A DNA stretch of 64,000 nt from Callipepla californica brunnescens. Lineage: Eukaryota; Chordata; Aves; Galliformes; Odontophoridae. Every line of letters begins with the position of its first letter. The stretch's first letter is position 1. The notes under the pieces were generated by a model that saw nothing but the letters and a program-made list of their open reading frames with translations, searched no databases and was not told the origin of the DNA. This document shows positions 25,583-37,900 of the stretch, one piece after another. A program made the position numbers and the translations under genes. The stretch spans positions 17,752,937 through 17,816,936 of the forward strand of contig JALIRH010000002.1 in the NCBI GenBank assembly GCA_023055505.1, read 5' to 3'.

Positions 25583-25905
25583 GAATTTCAGAATGGTTTG
25601 GGTTGGAACAGACCTTAGAGAACACCTAGTTTCAACCCCTCTGCCGTAGGCAGGAACACCTTCCACCAGACCAGGTTGCTCAAAGCCCCAGTCCAACCCG
25701 GTGCTGAACACTTTCAGGGAGGAGGCATCTACATCTCTGGGCAACCTGTGCCAGTGCCTCGCCAGTCTCATAGTAAAGAATTTCTTCCCAATATCTAATC
25801 TAAAAGGAGAATGCTCTTTTTTACAGTTTACAGTCTTTACTCCTTGCCCTATCACTACAGACCCTGAGAAAGAGACCCATTCCAGCTTTCTTATAGGTCC
25901 CCTTT
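25583..25905 (-). mobile_element. CR1 LINE 3'UTR fragment
   Basis: Inverted copy with 'cagaatggtttgggttgga', 'gaccaggttgctcaaagcc' and 'tctgggcaacctgtgccag'. It belongs to the same subfamily as the neighbouring copy at 25063 and reaches further into the 3'UTR. Confidence 0.83.
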
Positions 25906-26227
25906 ATGTATTGGAATTCTATTTAATGCCCAAGAGTTTGCTATTCTTCAAATACTTATGTGTCCTCTGGTAGCACAGAGAACAGCCAATTTTTTTTTTC
26001 TCCTGAAGTAGTGTTGAAAATTATTTCTGTATGCACTCTACGCTTTTATACCATTTCAGTACATTTCTATCTTTCAATGAACAGTATTGTAATTTGCTGA
26101 CACAAGAGTTTGCTAAAAGAAAGTCACCGAAGATAAATTGTACAGACTCAGAAGTTGGGAAGTTTTTTTATTTTTTTTTTTTTTTCAGTAGAATTCGATT
26201 CATGGTGCCAATATTTTCCTTCCTTAC

Positions 26228-26329
26228 CTGGCAGTGTCTTTGAACCTGGTTTTACAACAAGGCCACGGGCTCGGATAATTTCTACTTCCAATTGTCCTTT
26301 CTTGTCCATCATTCCTACCTGGATATCTC
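26228..26329 (-). CDS. RIMS2: RIMS2 coding exon 4 of the gamma form: start of the C2B domain
   Basis: This 102-nt exon completes Gly129, encodes residues 130-162 and gives the first base of Ala163. It opens the C2B beta-sandwich: DIQVGMMDKKGQLEVEII is the first strand pair and RARGLVVKPGSKTLP the first top loop. In calcium-binding C2 domains this loop carries acidic ligands; here it has Lys, Pro, Gly and Ser instead, in line with the known calcium-independence of RIM C2 domains. The acceptor is TTTTCTAG (a TAG rather than the usual CAG) ending at 26330 and the donor is CCAG/GTAAGG at 26227-26222. Confidence 0.96.
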
Positions 26330-27027
26330 CTAGAAAACAAACAAAGAAATGTAGACTGAATATTTGACAACTTCTCTCTTCTGTATTCCACTAGTAAGTA
26401 TGATCCAGATTTGAATGCTTCTTGGCCACTTGATACCTATTCTCTTCACTGCTACTTACGTAATAAAACAATGGAAAGGCCCTGCAATAAAATCTCACCT
26501 CTCTTTTCCATTGCTCTTACTACTTTAAATTATATTCTTTTTTAAGAATTTCAGAGATATACAGGCAGCAAGGGTACTAGCACAAAGTAGCACTGTGAAA
26601 CTGGAAAAATTCGAACAGGAATCATTTCACTCTTGCTCTAGTTTATGAAAAGGAACCAAGAAGTACATCTGGATATATAGAATCTGCAAGCACAATAATA
26701 ACAACTACTTTGCACTCATTTTTGTTCAAACAATTGAACAAATAATTTGTCCAAATAATTCAGAGAAGAATAGGTCTCACAGTCACATTTCAAAGATGGA
26801 AAACGGAAGAACAGATAAAGGATTGAATTTTTCAAAGCATCTTTCTACTTTTGATTATCCTAATGAAAATCCATAATTATGTTCAATTTTGGCTGAGGTT
26901 ACAGTTCTGGGCCTGAGCTGTTCAAAATCACATGGAAAATCCTTATTTAAAGAATCAGAATGCATTTAATTTCTATGTTCTAATTACTAGAGTCAGTGTA
27001 TTGTATTTACAGGATACAAATGCTTAC
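26330..27027 (-). other. RIMS2: RIMS2 intron 3 (gamma numbering)
   Basis: A 698-bp phase-1 intron, AT-rich, with no repeat recognised. Confidence 0.93.
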
Positions 27028-27140
27028 CCATTGAAGGCGTTGCCAATGTCTGTCGCCCTACAAGTTGTGCAGGACCAAGTCCATCCAGAAAATCACTAAA
27101 CTGGCTGTCTGCAGCCAACCTCACACCAGGGAAAATCAAA
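27028..27140 (-). CDS. RIMS2: RIMS2 coding exon 3 of the gamma form: pre-C2B conserved block
   Basis: This 113-nt exon completes Asn91 and encodes residues 92-128, then gives the first base of Gly129. It reads LIFPGVRLAADSQFSDFL followed by DGLGPAQLVGRQTLATPSM. The QFSDFL-GPAQ-VGRQTLAT block is shared by all RIM C-termini and sits just before the C2B beta-sandwich. The acceptor is TTTTTCAG ending at 27141; the donor is G/GTAAGC at 27027-27022. Two residues, the second Ala in RLAADS and the Ser in ATPSMG, differ from mammalian RIM2 as I remember it (Ser and Ala). Both are conservative and expected for a bird ortholog. Confidence 0.96.
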
Positions 27141-28007
27141 CTGAAAAATAATATTGGGAAAAATAAAATAAAATCAGCAAATACTCTTGAACCTGCCTTT
27201 TGCTTTGGTTAGTTTTCTGAATTTTTGCCTTTATCACTTATACTGCTGGTAACACTGCTTACAATCTGATTAGTAACTGCTTGAGAAAACAGTAGTTGTC
27301 TACACAACCAATTAAAATACAAAAAACTAGTGAGATTTGTAATGACCAACCATAAATGAATGTCCATCTCAAGTGCACACAGCACAGTGACTCAAACCAG
27401 TACCAGTTCAACAATACACTAGTATAGGTATGATGTTCAGTACTGTGAACACCACTAAAAAATCCATGATAAGATTGATCTGGACGGAACCTTGGACATG
27501 CCATTCACAGGTCTTTAACTTGGGCTTCTGTGAAAAGCATGACACAGGACATGCAAAATCTATGACAGTCTCATACATCTGCCCACATCAATTTTTCAGG
27601 ATTAATTAGCAGAAACTTTGAGAAACCTTTGATTCTAGTGAATGGGACCTGGAAGTGCTCTAGAAATGCTTGGCTTTGCAAAACAGAGGAGGCACTCTTG
27701 AAGGCAAAGGCTTATCAGAAGAGAAATCAACTTTCTTGTGTTTAAGCCAGAGCACAGCACCACATGCCTCTGATCCACCAAGTGTCATTGATGGAGCTGT
27801 AGAAACGTTCCTCACACTGCCCATGTGAATCATGGGAGGCTCTCTCAGTCACAGGAAGAAAATTAGGCTTGGTCTCCATGCAGCTCATCAAATACACTAG
27901 CTTGCAGGAGAGATACTGACTGAACAGGACCTACAGCATTCACCTCACTTTCATCTATCAGTTCTGCAGAGAAATGCCAGGTGACCACAGCAATGACTGC
28001 AGCTTAC
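27141..28007 (-). other. RIMS2: RIMS2 intron 2 (gamma numbering)
   Basis: An 867-bp phase-2 intron with no repeat recognised. Confidence 0.93.
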
Positions 28008-28149
28008 TTTCCCTCGGAGCTGTAGCTGTTCATGCTCCCATCTGTTGACTCCCGGCTGGCCTGGCGGGTCATCCAGTTTCTCATCTCCACAGCCAGCCCT
28101 GTCTCCGTGCTCCTCTGGACGGTGCTCCGCAGCTTCTTACCCCCTGCCT
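28008..28149 (-). CDS. RIMS2: RIMS2 coding exon 2 of the gamma form: linker before C2B
   Basis: This 142-nt exon completes codon 44 and encodes residues 45-90, starting AGGKKLRSTVQRSTETG and ending STDGSMNSYSSEG. The acceptor is TCCACAG at 28155-28150 and the donor is AA/GTAAGC at 28007-28002. It is the first exon shared by gamma and the long isoforms: in the long RIM2 the preceding exon supplies one base, the same phase 1 that the gamma first exon supplies. The segment is polar and rich in Ser and Arg, with several RxxS-type sites, and forms the flexible linker before the C2B domain. Identity to the family as I recall it is nearly complete, so I am confident in it. Confidence 0.96.
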
Positions 28150-28948
28150 CTGTGGAGACAAAAGACACATCTCCATCACGCCGTGACCTCGCAGGCTGCC
28201 TGCAGATCTCTGCTATGGCCAGGGAACAGCCACTCCGTGCTGCAGCAACAGTCAAAGCCAGATTGCTGACCTGTACCAAATCTTCAATTTAAAAAACATC
28301 AGTATTTTAGTAACGGGCAAGCAGCCGGAACACTCAGCATAAGTGCCTTCTAAAGTACCTTTGTTCTGTCACCACCAGCTTTTCAAGGGCAGACAGCACA
28401 CACCAAACCCAAGTCTGGCTGAGGAGGTAAACAGATTTACAGTAGCCATAATCTAGTCAGTTTAGAGTATGTTTTCTCTTAGGGATTCAATTAGAATGCT
28501 GCCATTATGTCAAAACATGCAGTGTCTAAGGAACGTTCTAATCCAGCTGGATTATTTTATTTAAAAACATTGGTCATTATCTGCTTAATAAAATTACAGA
28601 CATCCATTACTGAGGACAGCAAACAACAAATCAAGGATCCTTCCCATTCTTTACTCTGTATTCCCAATCTTCTCATTCCACTTGCTGCTTTAATTTAGTA
28701 TCAAAAAAAAAAGACAGTAGCACAGTTTGAAACTTTATTTCCACCTCCAAGTGTTACAATTTTTTTGTATTTGCTAGCATAGCTTAATTTTAATTGTAAA
28801 CTCAGTACATTAATAACTGAGAATTGGATAAGAAAAAACAAAACTTCAAAACTTAATAAAAAGGAAAAAATATAGTAGGATTTTAGTGTAGGACTTTTGC
28901 CCACCAAAAAAGCCAACCAAGTAAAACGACCCCCAAAAACCAAAACCA

Positions 28949-28949
<1 letters not shown>

Positions 28950-28990
<41 letters not shown>
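28950..28990. repeat. Poly(A) run of 41 bases
   Basis: An uninterrupted A tract on the plus strand, giving poly(U) in the RIMS2 pre-mRNA. AAAAAAGCCAAC occurs at 28906-28917 and again at the right edge (28985-28996). Confidence 0.93.
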
Positions 28991-28991
<1 letters not shown>

Positions 28992-31816
28992 CCAACACAA
29001 AAATCCACCAAGAACTGCATGAAGCCTCAGCCTTTCTTTCTTGATTAAGGCAATCACTGCATGTAATTTCTGACACTAAACGGTAGTCCTGCAGCAGTGC
29101 AGGGAATTCACTATTCCAATTTCTTTTACCTGTTCAAGGGATAAAACTCCCTGACTAGAGCACAACCATGTGTGATATACTGATTCAATTATGAGAGCAA
29201 TAACTCTAACTGTACGTGATACCAGAGTTCATAAATACTGATACACTGAAGTACAGTCATATCTGAGATCCTCTTTTGCAGTCTTTTGTAAGTCCGATAT
29301 CCTTTTACCTCCTGTGTGCCATCCCATACCACAGGACAGAAGAGTGGCTGGACCTGAGGGACTGGTGACAGGAAATGAGGAAGGGAGGAGACAGTCCTGG
29401 GATAAGGAGACTTGCACCTCGAGGAGGACCTCTGAACACTGGGACTGCCTTAGAACAAGAGAACATACTGCAAGGATTGAGGGCAGCAGACTTCAGCAGT
29501 CCCACTCGGTGCCATTCTGTCCTACAGGCTGCAGTATGGGTTGAGGTCTACAACAACCGCATCCCAGCCCCTCAAGTAAAGAGGGATACAGATCAGAAAA
29601 AGAAGATGGGAATTTCAGCGAGGTGGGAAACAGGTACTCCAAACAGATTGAAAACCCACTGCCCCTTGTCAAAAAAATGGGACACGCTTCAATATTTATC
29701 AGTAACGAAACATTTCTATATCAGTACTATGAAAGGTTCATTCACACCTCGTAGTCATAGTGCTTATTAAAAGACTTCTACCCGTTCCTTAAAAGCTTGA
29801 CTTTTAACATGTTTATAACAACAAAAACTCTAATTTCTGGAACAGCAGCTAGCTCCATATCTAATAGAGGGAAAACATTTTTTTTTTTCTATGTCAAAAC
29901 TACTTCTGAAAATGCCCATTATTATCTGGAACAATAAATACAAATAGGAAGACAAAACACTAACATGGCATACGGAATGTGAAGGGCAGAAAGCAACAAT
30001 TGGGTTGTACTGTTCCAAGTGTCTCCTGCTCCAATTTTTGTATTAAACTAATGAAAGTTGACAGCTGACTTTCAGCACTGGTCCAGTGTTGATCTAAAAT
30101 CTAATCATTCAGGTCAAAGAAACATTCCCACAAAACTGCCCAGAAAAAAAAAAATGTACTATTCTCTTGCAGAGAAGGTACACAGTTATAGTTAGATGTG
30201 AAAGAGGCACAACTCCTGAAGCCCTGTGCTCTCTTCATTACAGCACTGTTACAGTATGTTACCTTTCCACTGTAGGATGGACTACTTAGCATTTATTTTT
30301 GTTCAGTCTTGCTAAGCAGTGGCCATTTTCATTTCATTATTGTAGATGTGAATTACACAAATTTAATGGAAAGACTCCATCTTACACTATTTGTCAAGTT
30401 TTCCTAACATCTTTCACATATTTGGGGGTTTGGGATCAATATGAATTTGACTGTGATATATGAAGTACACAGTACGCTTTACTGATTAGCAAGGCAGGTT
30501 TTTTTTAATTTGAACACAAATTTTGCATACTTTCACTCTAGCAAAATATTCGTAGAAAAAATCAACACAAATGTTGCATTACAAAAAATAAAAATAAAAC
30601 AATTAGGGCACAACTACTACAATTCAAGTCACAGGGACATGTTTCACCAGCACTTCTTGGCATCCCTCTGACCCAGTGCTCCTTTCCAACACTAATTTTA
30701 CCTGAAATAAGTTCTCTGGTTTACAGAAAGACAAGCCAACAGCTGAGAAGGTGCAACTCTGTTACAGCATGAAGTTGAACCTGCACTGTAGACCCAAATT
30801 TAGTATAAATACAAGGGGTAAACAGGAATTATTTCCACTCTAATACTGAACTGAAGGAGGGCCAATATGAAGCTGTGTGACTATTTTTAAGCTTTCAGCA
30901 GGAAAAGACACAGCTCTCTGATAGCGTCGAAAGAGAAAGATCTGACCTTTCAGCAATAAGGCTGCTAATCATGATGTTGATGCTTCTTGAAACAAGAACT
31001 GAAGATTTTAACAGCAAAGTGGCAATCTGTGCCCCTGCTTTCGAGATGAACATTCTTTCAGATTAAGCTTAGCTAAAGTAATATTTAATTATGTGAAATG
31101 CCTAATCTTGATTGTTCACGCTACTGCCAATACTTTGTTCCCTGGAGGAAGATAACAAAACAAATAAAATCATTCAGTTTCTCATGCAATTTAAAAGCAA
31201 AAGAAAAGGTTACATGTTACATGTATTTGTCATTAAAACCCTTAAAATGTTCCAAGTAGCAATGAAAATGTGAAGTAGTTCCTCAAGGAAATAGCCTTTG
31301 GTGCCATACTTCCATCTGCAGCTGGTGGACTACCTGGCTGAAGGTCTTACCAATCCCTTAAAGCCAAGCTGCTTTCCCTCATCCTTGCCTAGAAATTAAA
31401 ACATCCTCAGTAACGTTGATTCAACTACTGGTGTAGCTGCACTACGTAATGGATCCAGTCTAGAAGTAACCAAGAAACAGTACTTTCAAAAGTTATTCTT
31501 TTTCTTCTAATACACATTGTTTCACAAAACCAGTTCAATGAGCCCTACTGAGGTGATGCCACTCTCTAGCTAGATCAGTAATGTGGGGATGCATCTACCA
31601 CTGACAAAGAAGTAAACGGGCAACTGGTGCCACTGGAAAGTGTCAGTCTGGATTTGTAAACATGTAATATTTATACATACACACTCACTTCACACACAGT
31701 TTTTAACACTTCCCCACCTCCCAAATGAAAGGATGCAGAAGTGAGAGAATCAGTAGAGCACTTTGTACTTTAATTTAGAGCACTTTGCTGCGAAGTATGC
31801 TGCTGACCACCTACAC

Positions 31817-31924
31817 TGAAAATAATTTTTCCCTGCTGAAAATATTTTTTCTCACAATTTACTCAACTCTTGAAAATAATTTTTCCCTGCTGAAAATATT
31901 TTTTCTCACAATTTACTCAACTCT
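31817..31924. repeat. Perfect 54-bp tandem duplication
   Basis: Bases 31817-31870 and 31871-31924 are identical and directly adjacent. The unit starts TGAAAATAATTTTTCCC and ends ACTCAACTCT. A chance open frame crosses it and so shows an 18-residue repeat. Confidence 0.95.
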
Positions 31925-34900
31925 AAGAAAGAACACTGGAAATGTTCTCCAAATTAGTATAATCTAATTGTCCTAGAAAGAAGAAATTTCTATTAAGTCC
32001 TCATCAGCAAATATGGAATATATTATCTGAAAAACACTAGCTCAAAATCTTATGGCCGTACTGCAAGGAGTGGAATAAATTACCAAAAATAATTGCTCTG
32101 GCATTTATGAAAGCACATGCATTCCTATAGTTAATCACACTGGTAATTTAACTAATGTGGTTACTGCAAATAGATTCCACAGGCCATATTTTCTAAATGA
32201 CATGAGGAACTATTTGTTCCCACAACTTGGAGTGCAAATCATTTGCAAATTAGGGATGTGACACTCCAGAAATGATTTTCCACATCAGATGAGGGCAAGC
32301 TGCAATCTGCAGTGAGTAGAACGGATCACCTGCGAGCGGGGATCTAGCCAAATGAAATCTGCTGTTGGTGGGGGAAAGCACAAGGCCTCAACTCCCTCAG
32401 CAAGTGCTGCAGGCAGAGCACTGGGAGAGGACACTGCTGGCATGGGTCAAGCCCAGCTGGCTATGCTGGTCTCCATCTGGTATGCGATCTTCTTGTAGGA
32501 CTTGCATGGAGCATAGGGCAGCTATGGATTCAGAAACACTCATGCGCCTGGGGGCCGCTTCCCACCACAAGAAGGCTGGATAAAATTGGTTCAGTATTTT
32601 CATCAAAACTCAGGAGTTAGGTCCAAAGGAAGACTGAAGTGATCATTACACTAAAAGCAAATCTCTCCAAGTATCCAGAAAACTGCTCTGGGCATATTGA
32701 AAACAAGTTAAACAAAATCATCAGAGATTATCTAAGAACACTTGAACCTACTCAAGACAAGGGAACAGGATAGCTGTTGAGTCCCCTTCCACACACAGTT
32801 CTTGACCTGGCACAGCCCAAGTCTTGGCTGGAACAGGCATTTAACTCTTGTTTAAACACCACAGGGAACCACAGACAAGTAGTTTCTTGGCTTGCATCAA
32901 CCACAGACCCCAAACACCCAACATGGATTAGGATCTACTAATTTAAGCAGGATATGGGAAACCCAGATTCCACTGTCACCTTGATTTAAGTATTTGAGCC
33001 CATCTTACTGCTTCTCAAAACCAGTGCTAACCACCAACTTGTTAAGTACTCTGTTTCGGTCCTCCCAATGAAGTTTCTCTCCAGTGCATGATGCAAACAG
33101 CTCTGAAGCCCAAAGAACGGCGTCAGCAGTAACCATAACCAGGGGCCTTCCCTTTCCAACCTGTAAGGAAGAAGGGAGGACCTGTGCTTCTTCCTCCCAC
33201 ACGTATCTGATTGGAAAATGCTGAGAAATTCAGACTGGGATGGGAATGGCCTGCTGCAGGAACCCAAAGCAGTGCTTCCCTCAGCACTTCAGACTGCAAG
33301 CAGCCAGGTGGGCAAAGTCTTACATAGCCTGGATTAAGACAGCCTCAGTCTGTGCAATGCTCCCAAGTCCTCTGGAAAATCCTGTCCTACAGGACAGGAG
33401 GAAGTAACTGCCAAAAGGCAGAGCCTTGCAATCTCTGATCAGAAAAGAGTTTTAGATTTTTTGGGAGCTGTCGTTACTTTTTCATTTTCAGCCAAGAAAT
33501 ACTTTTTCACTCTTGTCCTGTGCCTTTCTGCTTCCTCCTCTTGGCTCTGGCCATAATAGAAGCATGGGTAATTAAGGTTAATTAAGACACTATCTAAGAA
33601 AAAAGTGAAAGAAAGAGAGAACTGAATGAAACAATCAGCTGCAAATCTGCTCCTTGAGCTTCTGGTCAGTACTGGATGTAGAAACTACTGGGTTCCATTC
33701 TCAATGAATTCCCATATACAGGATCCAAGAAGCAGCCGCCATGTATCTCAGCTGTTAATGGGATAAAAAGCTTAGATTAGGTTGCAGTATTTTACTTCCC
33801 TTTCACAGCAAGACTGGTCACACTTTCAGCCTGGAAAAGATCCCCCTGGCTTGCTGTGGCCGCACGATGTGAAGTCAGTTCACCACAACTGGCTCCAAAG
33901 CAATGCTGTTGTTTAAGGCACGCACCTGCTCTTCATTTTCTCTCATATTTTAACGTCTTCAAAGTCATATTCTGCCACTTCAGTTTTCCTACCCTGTTCA
34001 TGAGCATTCTCCTGCTAGTCCTAAGTGATCCTTCAGCAAATGTTTACGAGCATCAGAAAATAAAAACTGTTTCTGCCTGCATGGGGCATCTGTTTAAGCT
34101 TTTTAGCACAATCCCAAAAGCTTTTGAAATATTTTTTACAAGACTGGGGTCAGAGCCATACAAGAGCCATATTTACCATACAGTGGTAATTACTTTAATG
34201 ACCCCCAAAATTCCTATATCCTTTGCATTATTATACAGAATCACTGGTCAGCATGCTGCACACAGAATGACCAAACTGGTGCCTCTGGCAGCTCTGAGCT
34301 TGTTTCCAACACCTGAGCTGGGTACCACTCCTCGAGATCCTGGCTGTGCATGTACAGAACCACAACAGAGCGGCTTTTGCTGCTCAGCCATTCCCTTAAA
34401 AAAGAATTACCCCTGCTAAGAGACCCCACACGCTGAGAGCCTTCTCAGGGAGGCTGCCTGGCTGTGTGGAGGCACTGCTGGTGCTCCTGCCACTCAGACA
34501 CCTGCACTCCTCTGCCAGTTACTCGACCCAAAGACTCTTGGTTGGCCTCCCTGGTTTATAGATGCTGAGTACAGATTTTGACTGCAATATTAATATGGCA
34601 GGGGATGTTTTAAAGAATAATGTTGAGCAATGCACTTTACAGTACAAATTGAAACAGCAAATTCCTGTTTCCAGACATAAACCCAACTTTCCTTTGTATT
34701 TCAGAAGATACTTTTATCTTCTGGGTTGTTGGTTTTTTTTTTTTGCACCTGCACATCCCTCGTACTGATACTAGAAACTACAGCCTCTAGAGAAAAAATC
34801 CTCAGCTTTATCTTTTTGCTTTCTAACGCAGTCCTTAGAGCTTTCCAACTGAACTAATGACACATCCATGCATCTCATACAGCAGTACAACTCTCATGTG

Positions 34901-37900
34901 ATGGATATTTACCTAAGTACATCTGAAATGGAACAATCAAAACACTAAGCTTGTCCTTCTGAAACAAAAACAATATATCTTCTGATTTTATGTGCAAACA
35001 GAAGAAAATATTTCTTACATATTTTTGATCGCCTATTTGGCTCCTAAGGAAGTCAGGACAGCTCTACTAAGGTTATGTTGTGGGTTTTTTTTTTTTGACT
35101 GAATGGCCAAGAAGGACAGCACAACTGTACTCAGGCATTTCCAGCACTGTTGCAGACGTTTCTGCCTCAATTTCTGATAGGACCACAGCATTTCCAAGTG
35201 TACTCAGAGGACCCACCACCCAACAGCCTCTTACAGCTGCTGGAATAACGAACACAAAGACATGACAATGGAAAACTCTGATGCCCCATGTACCATTTGA
35301 CATGAATGACCATGTTTTAGGTACCCTCACTTAGGCAGGTGACATGACTGTTCTGGCAATTCAAACCCACCAGGTCTGACTTCGTGCGTTATCTTCTGCA
35401 AGTGTCAAAACAGAATGGTAACAGTTTATACCCACTCTGTACATCTTATAATGTACATGATTACAAGAAGTGCAAAGCTGTGCAAAAACAGCCTCATTTC
35501 TAAGCTATTAAAATTCTGACAAAATAGAGCAAGAGATTTTGTAGTCTAATTTTACAAAACATCTTCATGAGCAATCACTGAGTAGGTACAAGACTTCACC
35601 ACAAGAAATCCTTAAACCCAGCCTTTGACTTTACCAATGACAAATGATGCCCATCTTGAGTTAAAATAAACCATCAAAACTGCAGTTCTGAGTTACAATG
35701 CCATTATGTTTGCATGCACACAGAGTTTCCTGGATGATGAACATACTTGGGCACTCACTGCAAACAGTTACTCGGTGTAGTGCCAAGAGCAGATTACAAC
35801 TTCTGAAACAATGAAGAGTGTTTCATTAATGAGGAGCTTAGAAAAGCTTCTTCATTTTTATTTTATATGAATTGAGAGATATTTTCTAAATATGTAGTAA
35901 TACTAGTAATGCCATTCTTTAATTCAGTCCTATTTATTTTTAGTATAGTGAGAGTCATTAATCCGTTATCAGAAGGATCTGTGCAGCATTTTTGAATGAT
36001 GTACCAAGTGCGCTGAATCAATTCAACATGTTCTATTAGGACTTAATGAGATAGATGAAGCCAAGCAGTTGGATGGCTACTGAGATTACACAAATTAGAA
36101 ACAGATCTTCCTCCTAGCTTTGTCTAAGATGAGTAATGGTACCACGCAAATATCATTATTTAAATAACCACAGTTCCCAGAACTCTGACATTTCACACTG
36201 TAATGACCCATTTCCAAACTACTGCTGTTAAAACATTTAGCTCCAGAATTGAAAAAGTGGTGACCCAGCACGGCACTTCTCTGACTGCGCTGTTGACCCT
36301 ACCATTGAGAAATGGCAACTACAGCATTTAGATGTAAGTCAGACAGCTTTTCCAGGTTGATGGAGGTACCACCAGGGACGAGACCTGCTGTATGTATTCT
36401 GCAGTTTCCTGGCTGCTCCTGCAGCCATGCCTGAGCCATCTGTCAGCTGTTCAGGTAGATGCTGCTGAGTAACCAAAGCTCAGAAGAGAAACACAACCAA
36501 TGTAAAAGAAATAAAGCATTAAAATTCTTCTAGGCATATCCATTATATAGTCAGGTTGACATATGCTGTACTTTGACCATTAATCCTTCTGCAATCTCTT
36601 CTACTTTTCTTTGTAGTTTTTCCAGACAGTTCCCAGATTCCATGTGTTTTTTTCCAGCCACATTCTTTACTTTGCTCACAACAGTACAGCTATTTCTATG
36701 CTTTTTATTTAAAAGGTCTTATCCACCTCAGCATTTACATCATTCATCAGAACAGTACCTGGTAAAACCACCTGGGACTGAAAAAAGGTCAACAGAAATG
36801 GATGGAAATGACTTCTGTGCTGCCTCTGTCCTTGAGGCAGCCAGAGGAGTGGGACTGACAGGAGACCCCAGCCCCAAAGCATGTATGGAGAGGGAGACTC
36901 AATCAGTGCTCAAGCAGCAAACATGAAGAAACTCCAGGACATAAATTTTGATGTCATTCAGATTTATCCTCCAAATGAACCAGCCCACTGTTGCAGGAGG
37001 TAGACAGTAGACAGTCACTGGTGTGTTAACATCAGTCAAGCTTACCACCCTTAAAGCTCTGCCTTTTTCAACTGATGCCCCTCTGCAGGGCAGTATACCT
37101 TTCCTTCGTTCTCCACCTTCACTCTGTCTATGCACACTGCACGTAAACAAGGTCGTCTTTACCAGCAAGGCCAAAAAGTAGGCCAATTCCCTCAAGAAGA
37201 TGCAGTTATTCTCATTTTTGTCATTGCCTGATACTCTTGCTACTACTTGATTCTTTTTAAGAGGATAATTTTAAAGCATAACTACTTCATGTGCATGATT
37301 CTCTTCACTTTAATAATTACCGCGGTAATGAATTTATTGTTACTACTTCCCCCATTTTCTATTTCTGGTTAAATTATTGTCTGCTTGTTATTGTCTACTG
37401 GGACCTCCGGAGGGACAGAGTGATCTGGTGGCCTAACCACAGAACGGAATCCAGGAACTGCACAGCTTAATTCCAGCTCTACAAGTGAGCAGATGATTAA
37501 TCAGTGAGCAACGCCACTGAAACCAACAACAGCGCTCAACCACACAAGTGCACATTTAAAGAAGTCTTGATCATTCACTAACTAACATCAATGGCAACAT
37601 TCCTGCTTGCATCTATGTGGGATTGAGCAGTTCAAGCAAGCTGAATTCTAGCAAGTTTTCCAGATAGTTACCAGCTGGAAACAACGGTATATAATGTGTT
37701 TCAGCTCTCATGAACCCCTCTAGCAACATTCAGTTATCTCTTATAGTAGACATCACTATGCAGAATTGTAATGTATCTTCTCCTCAGCTAACACAACATT
37801 CTTGCTATTTTTGGCATGATTGTCTTGGGCTGAAGAACATTCTGTGGCATTTTTTTCTCAATTGCCTTTTGTTTTTCTAATATACTGGGATATCAAGATG

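Larger units (their letters stand above)
24814..26227 (-). other. RIMS2: RIMS2 intron 4 (gamma numbering)
   Basis: A 1414-bp phase-1 intron containing two CR1 fragments in the same orientation as the gene and a T-rich run near 26165-26185. Confidence 0.93.

Noticed and set aside
29300..29770. Plus-strand frames of 76 and 131 codons in the gamma first intron
   Set aside because: They overlap each other in different frames, start at non-ATG or weak sites, and show no motif or splice context.
33856..34419. Plus-strand 187-codon open frame antisense to the gamma first intron
   Set aside because: It begins at GTG, not ATG; the first ATG is about 48 codons in. There is no motif, splice context or promoter, and one such frame is expected by chance in 13 kb.
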